Origin: Chloroflexota bacterium
GTDB taxonomy: Bacteria; Chloroflexota; Dehalococcoidia; Tepidiformales; Tepidiformaceae
Length of the DNA stretch: 5,243 nt
Reading direction: 5' to 3'
Assembly: GCA_025350285.1 (NCBI GenBank)
Contig: JANXYE010000172.1
Location: 1 to 5,243, forward strand
The first letter of the stretch is position 1; each line of letters begins with the position of its first letter. A program made the position numbers and the translations under genes. Shown one piece after another: positions 1 through 5,034 of the stretch. Under the pieces are notes generated by a model. That model was not told where the DNA came from, made no database searches, and was given only the letters and a program-made list of their open reading frames with translations.

Positions 1-404
1 GGCCCTGAGGTTGACCGCTTCCCCACTGCTGACCACTTCAGCTCCTGGGCTGGTCTCAGCCCTGGCCTCAACGAGAGCGCCGGCAAGCGTCTCTCCTCGC
101 GCACGGCCCACGGCAACCGCTCTCTCCGTGTCGCCATGGTCCAGGCCGCACACTCCGCCGCACGCACCGATACCCACATCGGTTCGCGCTACCGCCACCT
201 TCGCCCGCGCCTTGGCTCACAGAAAACCGCCGTCGCCGTCGCTCGCTCCATTTTGTCGCCGTCTACGCTGTCCTCAAGCAGAACACGCCTTTCCGCGATC
301 TCGGCTCCAACTACCTCATCTCCAAGCCGGAACGCGTCGCCGCCAACCACCTCAAGCAGCTCAAGCGCCTCGGCTATACTGTCAGCGCCGTTGCTCACGC
401 TTGA
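1..404 (+). pseudogene. IS110-family transposase, C-terminal part, frameshifted
   Basis: This is the C-terminal domain (Transposase_20 type) of an IS110/IS116/IS902-family DEDD transposase, the enzyme that excises and inserts the element. Frame 1 from the left edge reads FPTADHFSSWAGLSPGLNES, then AGKR, a GN-x-x-LR block and VQAAHSAAR, as expected for the family's serine-containing C-terminal domain. It reaches VAVARSI at about 252. The family pattern then continues one frame back as FVAVYAVLKQNTPFRDLG, followed by YLISKPERV and LKRLGYTVSA, to a TGA at 402-404. One extra T in the TTTT run at 251-254 would join the two frames as SIFVAVY. The N-terminal DEDD domain lies off the window. As read, the gene is broken, or there is a homopolymer sequencing error. 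The family assignment is secure, and the element's ends are not identifiable. Confidence 0.85.
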
Positions 405-434
405 ACACCGTTCGGGCGAAGCGATTTTCAGAGC

Positions 435-514
435 AGTACCGAGTGCGGGCGTATGGACACCGGTGTGGCGCGCCAGAGAGCCCCGAACCCCGCCCAGTTC
501 GACGACTCGGTACT
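435..514. repeat. Inverted repeat flanking nested palindromes, 3' of the transposase
   Basis: AGTACCGAGT (435-444) is matched perfectly by its reverse complement ACTCGGTACT (505-514), 60 bp apart. Inside lie a 10-bp palindrome ACACCGGTGT (457-466) and an 8-bp palindrome GGCGCGCC (467-474). The block fills the gap between the transposase stop (404) and the methyltransferase stop (527, opposite strand). It could be folded non-coding end sequence of the IS110 element, a structure ending one of the two converging transcripts, or a dispersed intergenic repeat. No T-tract supports a classical terminator. Confidence 0.4.
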
Positions 515-530
515 CGGAACTCGGAACTAG
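505..530. repeat. 7-bp tandem repeat ACTCGGW, three copies plus a partial
   Basis: The units are ACTCGGT (505-511), ACTCGGA (512-518) and ACTCGGA (519-525), followed by a degenerate ACTAG (526-530). The last unit contains the stop codon of the reverse-strand methyltransferase (527-529), so the repeat invades that gene's extreme 3' end. The first copy also forms the right arm of the 435-514 inverted repeat. Confidence 0.6.
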
Positions 531-2056
531 AGAAGCAATCCTGCTCGGCCGAGGTGGCTCAGGTTGGCCTCGATCGCCGCCAGGGTCTCTTCGGCAGGCA
601 TCTCGGGCGGGAAGAGGGCCGCGATTTCGGGTTCGGACGCGAGCTGGGCGCGGTCCCGGGAGCCGTCGAGCAGGAGGATGAGCGCCCGCCCTTGATCGCC
701 ATCGACCTGGATGCTTTCGTGGCGCAGGTTCGTCACGCGGCCCGGGCCGTCGCGCAGTTGCCAGCGCACCAGCGGGCTCGCCATCGGCCGCTCCGCCACC
801 TCCGTCACGATGTGCGGCGGCTGTGTGTGCAGCTCCACGGTCCCGGCCCGGTGTGCCCCGTAAATGACTTCCGCGACGCGTTGGGTGGCTTTGAATGCAC
901 TGAGTTCCTCGCCGCCACGGGCGTTGGCTTCGCTGGCGAGCGTCCCGAAGGCGACGGCCGCCGGGAAGGCGTCGAAAAGGAGGGTCAGTGCCGCCTTCGC
1001 CAGCGGGTTCGCGGTCGTGAGCGCGCCGCGCGTCGGCGAACGAAAGCTTTCCGCGCCCTCATCGGCGCCCTCCGCCGCCGGTTCCGGCCGGGCGTCGGAG
1101 CTGACGTACATGGAGGCAACGGTGTTCGCGTTGAACCGGCGGTCGAGCGTGAGGCCTTCGTGGCAGAGCAGCGTCTTGCGGAACTGGCGGCACTTGAGCA
1201 TGTCCAGGTACTGCTCTTTGACGACGATATCCTCGGCTTCGAGCCCATTGAGGGCGGTCGCGGCCTCCTCCGAAAAGGCGTCCGCGCTCATTTCGAAGAA
1301 GTCCGCTTCGCCGAGGAATTGCAACCCGTGCTTCGCGGCGGAGGCCATGAACTCGCTGATGTAGACGGGCTCGTTCAGCTCCGCCAGGTCGTCGTGGAAG
1401 ATGTCCGCGTCGCCTCTCGTGGCCATCTGCGCGGCCTGGGCCGCGAGCAGGTCGCGGTAGACATCGGGCAGCTGCGGCCCGCCGGCGCGCGCGACGAACC
1501 CCGCGAAGGCCCGCGCCTCGGCGACCCGCTCGACGGGGTCCTGGACGTTGCGGACGTGGAAGAGGGCCATTTCGCGCAGCATCATGCGGATGTGGCCGCC
1601 GGGCATCGCGTTGTAGCTGACGTAGGCCACGCCGTTCGGTTCGAGGTGCGCCTTGCAGGCCGCCAGCAGACGCTCGCGGACATGCTCGGGCACCCACGAG
1701 TAGACCCCGTGGGCGACCACGTAATCGAACGTCCCCAGCCCGCGATCAAGCTTCGCGATGTCTCCGACGGCCAGCCGCACGTTCGTCAGGCCGAGTTCGC
1801 GGATCGCCTCCGCGCCGCGCGCGATGGCGGCCGGGGAGATGTCGATGCCGGCGAACTGGCTTTCTGGAAGCGCGACCGCCAGGGGGATGAGGTTCATCCC
1901 ATCGCCGCAGCCGAGTTCGAGAAGGTGGCAGCGATTGGCTGGCTTCGCCGCCAGGCCCATGAGCCGCGCCACCGTCGCCAGCCGGTCCGGGTGGGCCGAA
2001 AGGGTCGGGTACGTCGGATAAGGGATGTTGTCGTAGGCGGCGGCAAGGTCAGGCAT
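527..2056 (-). CDS. Class I SAM methyltransferase with regulatory domain (PKMT-like)
   Basis: A 509-residue class I SAM-dependent methyltransferase with a methyltransferase regulatory domain (PF10119 type), the architecture of rickettsial protein-lysine methyltransferases. The N-terminus has the family block YDNIPYPTYPTLSAHPDRLA (8-27). SAM-binding motif I is LLELGCGDG (45-53), the acidic residue after beta-2 is in GIDIS (70-74), GDI is at 98-100, and FDYVVAHGVYSWVP follows (110-123). Next come SYNAMPGGHIRMMLREM, the regulatory domain, and a C-terminal region rich in acidic and leucine residues. The start at 2056 is chosen because homology begins within a few residues of it; the longer reading upstream to 2503 is not protein-like and crosses a hairpin and another gene. 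A TATGCT hexamer ends 6 bp before the ATG, suggesting a leaderless transcript. The likely activity is protein N-methylation in the cytoplasm. The substrate is unknown, and no neighbour indicates it. Confidence 0.88.
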   Translation of the reverse strand: MPDLAAAYDNIPYPTYPTLSAHPDRLATVARLMGLAAKPANRCHLLELGCGDGMNLIPLAVALPESQFAGIDISPAAIARGAEAIRELGLTNVRLAVGDIAKLDRGLGTFDYVVAHGVYSWVPEHVRERLLAACKAHLEPNGVAYVSYNAMPGGHIRMMLREMALFHVRNVQDPVERVAEARAFAGFVARAGGPQLPDVYRDLLAAQAAQMATRGDADIFHDDLAELNEPVYISEFMASAAKHGLQFLGEADFFEMSADAFSEEAATALNGLEAEDIVVKEQYLDMLKCRQFRKTLLCHEGLTLDRRFNANTVASMYVSSDARPEPAAEGADEGAESFRSPTRGALTTANPLAKAALTLLFDAFPAAVAFGTLASEANARGGEELSAFKATQRVAEVIYGAHRAGTVELHTQPPHIVTEVAERPMASPLVRWQLRDGPGRVTNLRHESIQVDGDQGRALILLLDGSRDRAQLASEPEIAALFPPEMPAEETLAAIEANLSHLGRAGLLL

Positions 2057-2068
2057 CGCGCCAGCATA
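2057..2068 (-). promoter_or_regulatory. Possible -10 element for leaderless methyltransferase mRNA
   Basis: Reading the reverse strand, TATGCT (2068-2063) is followed by GGCGCG and then the ATG. A -10 hexamer here would put +1 at 2056, the A of the start codon. There is no Shine-Dalgarno and no convincing -35. This is weak alone, but it parallels the SDR gene's promoter geometry. Confidence 0.3.
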
Positions 2069-2124
2069 CCGCGAACGGGCTTCAGGATTGGCGACCACCA
2101 ACGGGCCACGAACGGCACAAGCAG

Positions 2125-2150
2125 AGAGGGCGCCTGTGTGGGCGCCCTCT
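2125..2150 (-). terminator. Terminator-like hairpin after the 43-residue gene
   Basis: AGAGGGCGCC (2125-2134) and GGCGCCCTCT (2141-2150) form a perfect 10-bp GC-rich stem with a 6-base loop. It lies 24 bp past the stop of the small reverse-strand gene and upstream of the methyltransferase start, so it most likely separates these two units. The following tract on either strand is only pyrimidine-rich (CTCTGCTT on minus, TCCT on plus), so intrinsic termination may be weak. The symmetric stem could act in both directions. Confidence 0.55.
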
Positions 2151-2174
2151 TCCTGGGGTCTGTCCGGGCGCTCG

Positions 2175-2306
2175 TCATGCGCGAGGCGAATGGCGGTGGA
2201 TGACGGGCGCGAGGCGGATGGGGGTGATGTCGGCGTATGGCATGCCGGCGTCGAGGCCGTAGCCGATGCGGGCGTGAAGGAAGGCGTGGACGAAGTGGCG
2301 GAACAT
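2175..2306 (-). CDS. Small 43-residue protein of unknown function
   Basis: A 43-residue reading frame starting MFRHFVHAFLHARIGYGLD and ending in a TGA at 2177-2175. I do not recognise the family. It is basic and histidine-rich (five His), with an amphipathic-looking aromatic N-terminus, and has no obvious membrane segment or metal motif. The case for a real gene is contextual. A strong Shine-Dalgarno GGAGG (2316-2312) sits 5 bases before the ATG. A promoter with a CRP-like operator lies at fitting distance upstream. A 10-bp hairpin follows the stop. Nearly all its codons end in G or C. It appears to form its own transcription unit, regulated independently of the methyltransferase downstream. 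The function is unknown; a regulatory or stress small protein is possible but nothing shows it. Confidence 0.55.
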   Translation of the reverse strand: MFRHFVHAFLHARIGYGLDAGMPYADITPIRLAPVIHRHSPRA

Positions 2307-2335
2307 GGTTGCCTCCGTTGGTTTGGTCTGTTCAC

Positions 2336-2378
2336 AACGTAGTCCTGGCCGGTGGAGGTGTCTGTGAAGCGGTTCACA
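2336..2378 (-). promoter_or_regulatory. CRP/FNR-type operator and promoter for the 43-residue gene
   Basis: TGTGAAGCGGTTCACA (2363-2378) matches the CRP half-sites TGTGA-N6-TCACA exactly, with 6-bp palindromic arms. On the reverse strand, TACGTT (2341-2336) fits a TANNNT -10 element and puts +1 at 2329, an A. The operator is then centred at -41.5, the classical class II activator position replacing a -35 box. The resulting leader is about 23 nt and contains the GGAGG ribosome site. The regulator itself is not in the window. Confidence 0.5.
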
Positions 2379-2421
2379 TAAGGGCGGAGGTGTTGTCTGC
2401 GTTGCAGTTTGGGGGGCCGAG

Positions 2422-2437
2422 AGTGAGGTGGGTCACA
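2422..2437. promoter_or_regulatory. Second CRP-like site
   Basis: AGTGAGGTGGGTCACA keeps the GTGA-N6-TCAC core with one mismatch to TGTGA-N6-TCACA. Its centre is 59 bp from the first site, about -100.5 relative to the inferred start of the 43-residue gene's mRNA. It could be an accessory activator site, or it could serve a rightward promoter. A lone TTCACA half-site also occurs at 2331-2336. Confidence 0.35.
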
Positions 2438-2447
2438 GAAGGCGTAG

Positions 2448-2537
2448 GTGGGGGAGGCCGCCCCGGCGTTACCGGACGAGGTGACGTACGAGCAGTTGCA
2501 CATCGCGCGGGCCTGGCTGAACCGGGGGCGGGGTTAG
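2448..2537 (+). CDS. Possible 29-residue small ORF
   Basis: A GTG-start frame containing ALPDEVTYEQLHIARAWLNR and ending in a TAG at 2535-2537. It reads like genuine protein: almost every codon ends in G or C, and residues 10-25 could form an amphipathic helix. A weak AGAAGG ribosome site precedes the GTG. It could be a real small protein, the tail of a decayed larger gene (an in-frame TAG at 2445 blocks extension upstream), or a chance frame in GC-rich DNA. I do not recognise a family. Confidence 0.22.
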   Translation: MGEAAPALPDEVTYEQLHIARAWLNRGRG

Positions 2538-2572
2538 GCGGAACGCGCGATGGCGGGCCCGATCGTCGTCGC

Positions 2573-2601
2573 TCGACGAAAGTGTTCCTGTGGGCTAATG
2601 T
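2573..2601 (+). promoter_or_regulatory. Candidate promoter of the HTH/protease operon
   Basis: TCGACG (2573-2578, four matches to TTGACA), a 17-bp spacer and TAATGT (2596-2601, fitting TANNNT) would start transcription near 2608. That leaves a leader of about 45 nt before the ATG at 2653. The leader contains a small CTCAG/CTGAG stem. This is a motif match only. Confidence 0.3.
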
Positions 2602-2652
2602 GCTCGGCACTCGCTCAGTTACGGGGGCTGAGTAGAGAGTGGGGGCCCCGTC

Positions 2653-2988
2653 ATGCTCGAACCAAATGTTCTTGTACATGTCCTGAGCGACCGTCACGTT
2701 CCCGGTCTGACCATCCGGCGCCTACAGGTGCTCGGCGGGAATGAATTGGGGTGCAGCGTCGAGGACACAGCGTCGGGCCTTGGGCTCAGCCCGGCGACGG
2801 TCCGAAGGCACCTGTCGCTGCTGCTGCATCTTGTCTTCGATCCAACCGAGGTCGAGCAGACCAAAGCCCACCTAGCCGAATGGTGCAGGTTGCACGGTGA
2901 CTGCTGCACTTCGGCCGTCAAGGCAATGGTCGCAAATCACCAACTTTTTGATCGCTGCGATCAACATCATGCGCCATCGCAGCGGTAG
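2653..2988 (+). CDS. Small LuxR/GerE-type helix-turn-helix protein
   Basis: A 111-residue protein whose central part resembles a LuxR-type (GerE) DNA-binding domain. LTIRRLQVLGG (19-29) corresponds to the first helix. SVEDTASGLGLSPATVRRHL (35-54) is the helix-turn-helix, with the typical A-x-x-LGLSPATV-x-RHL recognition helix. AHLAEWCRLHG (72-82) resembles the family's last helix. There is no receiver or ligand-binding domain, so it would be a stand-alone regulator. The start is fixed by an in-frame TGA at 2629 and the first ATG at 2653; the ribosome site is poor. It is the first gene of an apparent operon, with 21 bp to the protease gene, and probably regulates it or itself. The HTH call is good. 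The LuxR assignment is moderate, because homology is short and a transposase- or sigma-like HTH is possible. Confidence 0.65.
   Translation: MLEPNVLVHVLSDRHVPGLTIRRLQVLGGNELGCSVEDTASGLGLSPATVRRHLSLLLHLVFDPTEVEQTKAHLAEWCRLHGDCCTSAVKAMVANHQLFDRCDQHHAPSQR
2948..2964. promoter_or_regulatory. 17-bp perfect palindrome, candidate operator
   Basis: TTGATCGCTGCGATCAA has 8-bp perfect arms around one central T. It lies inside the last codons of the HTH gene, 45 bp before the protease start. The length and symmetry suit a dimeric HTH regulator. The arms look like FNR half-sites, but the N7 gap is wrong for FNR (N4). It could instead be an RNA hairpin or chance. Confidence 0.3.
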
Positions 2989-3009
2989 CCTACGCTTCGG
3001 AGATGAACG

Positions 3010-3618
3010 ATGATTGAGAGCAGACGAGCCAAGAACTTTTGGAGCCTTTTCGCGTTCGGAGCCATCCTCGCGTCATTTTCCGTTGGCTGGGTACTGGGAC
3101 CTCTATCGGTTGACGCGTACAACAATGATGGCAACGTGCCCTGTCCACGGGTCTACCCTGGCAGCGGCTTGCTTCAACCGTGGTATTCGCCACACCTCAT
3201 CACTCCACCAACGGGCGTCGATGCGACGGCATTTAGCTCAGCTCGATACGACTGGAATGCGACAGCCACTCCCGTCCTGTTCTATGATCTTTCCGGCTGG
3301 CCCAACGGCACTTGGAACCAATCCGCCAAGTTCCAGCGTTACACTGGCAACAGCGGTACCACGGCTTGGGTATGTGATGGATCGTTTCGCATGTCTTCTG
3401 CCTCGGCAGAACTGAATTAGACTTACACCGATGGATACAGCGCGACAGTTCGCAAAGGAATAGCGTCGCACGAACTCGGCCACTTTATTGGCCTCGGACA
3501 CAGCTTCTATGCTTCCGTCATGGGATGGGGCGGGTATACATCTCCGAGCTCCGATGACATTTGTGGCGTAAATCACGTCTACACTTCAACGAGCTACCCA
3601 CCCACTTGTGGGTATTAA
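3010..3618 (+). pseudogene. Secreted matrixin-like zinc metalloprotease interrupted by in-frame TAG
   Basis: The frame encodes a small metzincin, a zinc endopeptidase exported from the cell. Residues 3-9 are basic and 10-32 hydrophobic, a signal peptide with possible cleavage after SVDA (36). The zinc site HELGHFIGLGH (154-164; codons 3469-3501) gives three His ligands and the catalytic Glu. The Met-turn SVMGW follows (Met171), then DDICGVNHVY, typical of matrixins. Four cysteines could form disulfides. Codon 137 (3418-3420) is TAG, 17 codons before the active site, with homology in the same frame on both sides. No in-frame ATG, GTG or TTG lies between it and the zinc motif, so the catalytic half cannot be made by simple restart. 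Without the amber it would be 202 residues, ending at TAA 3616-3618. The start has GGAG seven bases upstream (2999-3002). It may be a recent pseudogene, a sequence error or a readthrough gene. A 136-residue product would lack catalysis. Confidence 0.8.
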
Positions 3619-3621
3619 GGA
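3595..3621 (+). promoter_or_regulatory. Hairpin and ribosome site coupling protease gene to next gene
   Basis: TACCCAC (3595-3601) and GTGGGTA (3608-3614) form a perfect 7-bp stem with a 6-base loop. It ends just before the protease stop TAA (3616-3618) and the AAGGA ribosome site (3617-3621) for the ATG at 3629. Ribosomes reaching the protease stop would melt the stem beside the next gene's ribosome site, so translational coupling is plausible. Confidence 0.35.
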
Positions 3622-3628
3622 ACCGGTC

Positions 3629-4342
3629 ATGTCAAAACGTATTGCCGTCATAACATTCGGTGCTGTGGGAGCGGCCAGCATCGCCGCAGGTTGGATAGCA
3701 TTCGCCGTCCATGGGGAAACAGATGGGGCGGTGCAGGTGGAAAGAAATGCGCTCGGCACGGCTAGTACAGCGGGTCGGCCGGTCGTGCACGTAAGTGCTT
3801 CACGCATTGAAGCGGACACACTCGATGACCTTATCGGACGCTCGCAGCTCATCGTCGTTGGGACGCTCGTGGGTGAGCGCGAGGAGCACTTTGATATACC
3901 CGTCGGACCAGCTGGCACCGCGCCTTTGCCGCGTGTCGATCTCGTTCGCACGTTCAGCGTTCGGGAGACCTGGAAGGGCAACGCTGGTGGCCAGAGCGTC
4001 GATGTTCGTTACACGACTTCGAGCGGGACGTTCGCGCCGGATGCTGCGGGACGGCTGCAAGTCCAATCAGTGCCGTGGGAAGCGGTCGCTCTCGTGGATG
4101 GCAAGACCTATGTGCTTTTCCTCCTGAGTGGCACGGAGCCAGTGGTTGGAACGTCGTGGGGACAGGCCGCCGAGCCGGGCGTTGCCACGATCGGTGACGG
4201 CACATTGTCGTTCGTTAGTACCCGGGGCTATGCAAAGGATCACAATATTGGGAGCGGGACGGATCCTGGCCTTGGCGAGTCGTTTAACGTTGCACCAGAC
4301 GTGCTCCGCGCGCGGATAGCCGAGTCCGCGAAGCGTCCGTAA
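3629..4342 (+). CDS. Exported or membrane-anchored protein of unknown function
   Basis: A 237-residue protein with an N-terminal hydrophobic segment (about 5-27) after a basic start, so it is exported or anchored with the rest outside. The body looks beta-rich. DDLIGRSQLIVVGTLVGE (66-83), RTFSVRETWKG (107-117) and GKTYVLFLLSG (158-168) follow a pattern seen in uncharacterised secreted bacterial proteins and, loosely, in OB-fold netrin/TIMP-like domains. It has no cysteine, so a canonical TIMP inhibitory N-terminus is absent. I do not assign a function. The ATG at 3629 is preferred over a GTG at 3608 because AAGGA lies seven bases upstream of it and the signal segment begins just after. It follows the metzincin gene by 10 bp, so the two are probably co-translated, and this could be the protease's partner, substrate or inhibitor. 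Confidence 0.75.
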   Translation: MSKRIAVITFGAVGAASIAAGWIAFAVHGETDGAVQVERNALGTASTAGRPVVHVSASRIEADTLDDLIGRSQLIVVGTLVGEREEHFDIPVGPAGTAPLPRVDLVRTFSVRETWKGNAGGQSVDVRYTTSSGTFAPDAAGRLQVQSVPWEAVALVDGKTYVLFLLSGTEPVVGTSWGQAAEPGVATIGDGTLSFVSTRGYAKDHNIGSGTDPGLGESFNVAPDVLRARIAESAKRP

Positions 4343-4531
4343 CGCCCATTTGCGCGTCGGCCACGGTCTCAATCCGGCGCAGCGGCGCCAAGACACGGCC
4401 ATGTCCGCCTGGTTGGGGGCGCAACATCAGAGCCGCCGCACCTATCGAATCTGTCGTCTCGCAGAACTTGGCACGCGGTGCTCCACTTCGGTCTCTGCTA
4501 CTACCCACTCACTGACTCGATAGTCTCCCGC

Positions 4532-4560
4532 TTGACCCCCTCCCCCACCCTCCGTAGATT
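4532..4560 (+). promoter_or_regulatory. Near-consensus promoter giving a leaderless SDR mRNA
   Basis: TTGACC (4532-4537, five of six matches), a 17-bp C-rich spacer and TAGATT (4555-4560, four of six matches) form a good housekeeping-type promoter. Counting from the -10 box puts the start at 4567-4568, on the ATG, and no Shine-Dalgarno is present. The 4343-4531 stretch upstream shows no gene. It holds only a small GGCGC/GCGCC stem (4376-4389) without a T-tract and a CTATCGA/TCGATAG repeat (4442-4448, 4517-4523). Confidence 0.5.
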
Positions 4561-4567
4561 CCGGGCC

Positions 4568-5034
4568 ATGGGACAGCATCTCCAGGGGAAAGTCGCCATC
4601 GTTACCGGCGGGGCCGGGGGGATGGGGTCGTGGATTAGCCGCACCTTCGCCGAACAGGGCGCCAGGGTCATCGTCGCCGATACCGGCGCCGACGTTGAGG
4701 GACGCATGGGCGCCGACCCCAGCCGCGTCAACGGCGTCGTCGAGGCCATCAAGGCCGGGGGCGGCGAGGGCGTTGGCGTGGTCGGCGATATCGCCAACAT
4801 GGAGTTCGCCGAGAGCCTCGTGAAGCGGGCCCTCGACGACTACGGGAAGCTCGACATCGTCGTCGCGGCGCACGGGATCCTGCGCGAGCGGATGATTTTC
4901 AACATGCAGGAAGACGAGTGGGACGAGGTCATCCGCGTCCACCTCAAGGGCTGCTTCGCGATCACGCGCTTCGCCTCGATGTACTGGCGGCAGTCGATGA
5001 ACGGCGGGCGGCTCATCTTCTTCTCGTCGTCGCC
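4568..5034 (+). pseudogene. SDR-family oxidoreductase, 3' end lost at a junction
   Basis: A short-chain dehydrogenase/reductase using a Rossmann fold. The cofactor motif TGGAGGMG is at 13-20, and D38 at the end of beta-2 favours NAD(H). GDI is at 73-75. KLDIVVAAHGILRERMIFNM (94-113) carries AAHG where NNAG is usual. VHLKGCFA (124-131) has His125 at the usual tetrad Asn. GGRLIFFSSS (146-155) holds the catalytic serine region. The expected SAGL continuation and YxxxK pair are missing. After S155 the frame reads PDLNVIRILFPSTL to a TAG at 5075-5077, which is simply the antisense of the neighbouring gene. The family is usually 250-300 residues, so about 100 are gone and this copy cannot be catalytic. 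The ATG at 4568 starts the homology; 30 further in-frame codons upstream (from 4478) do not look like protein. The substrate is unknown. Confidence 0.85.

Noticed and set aside
1894..2178. Reverse-strand 94-codon frame overlapping the small gene's stop (ATGA)
   Set aside because: The overlap looked like coupling, but the frame runs through the hairpin and then out of frame through the methyltransferase, with no protein character.
11..2203. Very long forward open frame (730 codons) over the first 2.2 kb
   Set aside because: It is the antisense of the GC-rich methyltransferase gene, where high GC3 removes stops from the opposite strand. Its product is Arg/Ala/Gly-rich with no domain. The left 400 bp is also the IS110 gene in another frame.
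2057..2503. N-terminal extension of the methyltransferase to an ATG at 2503
   Set aside because: The extra 149 residues are low-complexity and cross the terminator-like hairpin and the 43-residue gene. Family homology begins right at MPDLAAAYDN.
2948..2964. FNR box
   Set aside because: The half-sites TTGAT and ATCAA match, but FNR needs four bases between them and here there are seven.
3014..3415. Alternative forward frame inside the protease gene
   Set aside because: It lacks any motif, while the frame from 3010 carries a signal peptide and continues in frame into the zinc-binding motif.
4376..4389. Terminator after the third gene of the protease operon
   Set aside because: The stem is only 5 bp and no T-tract follows, so it is too weak to list as a terminator.
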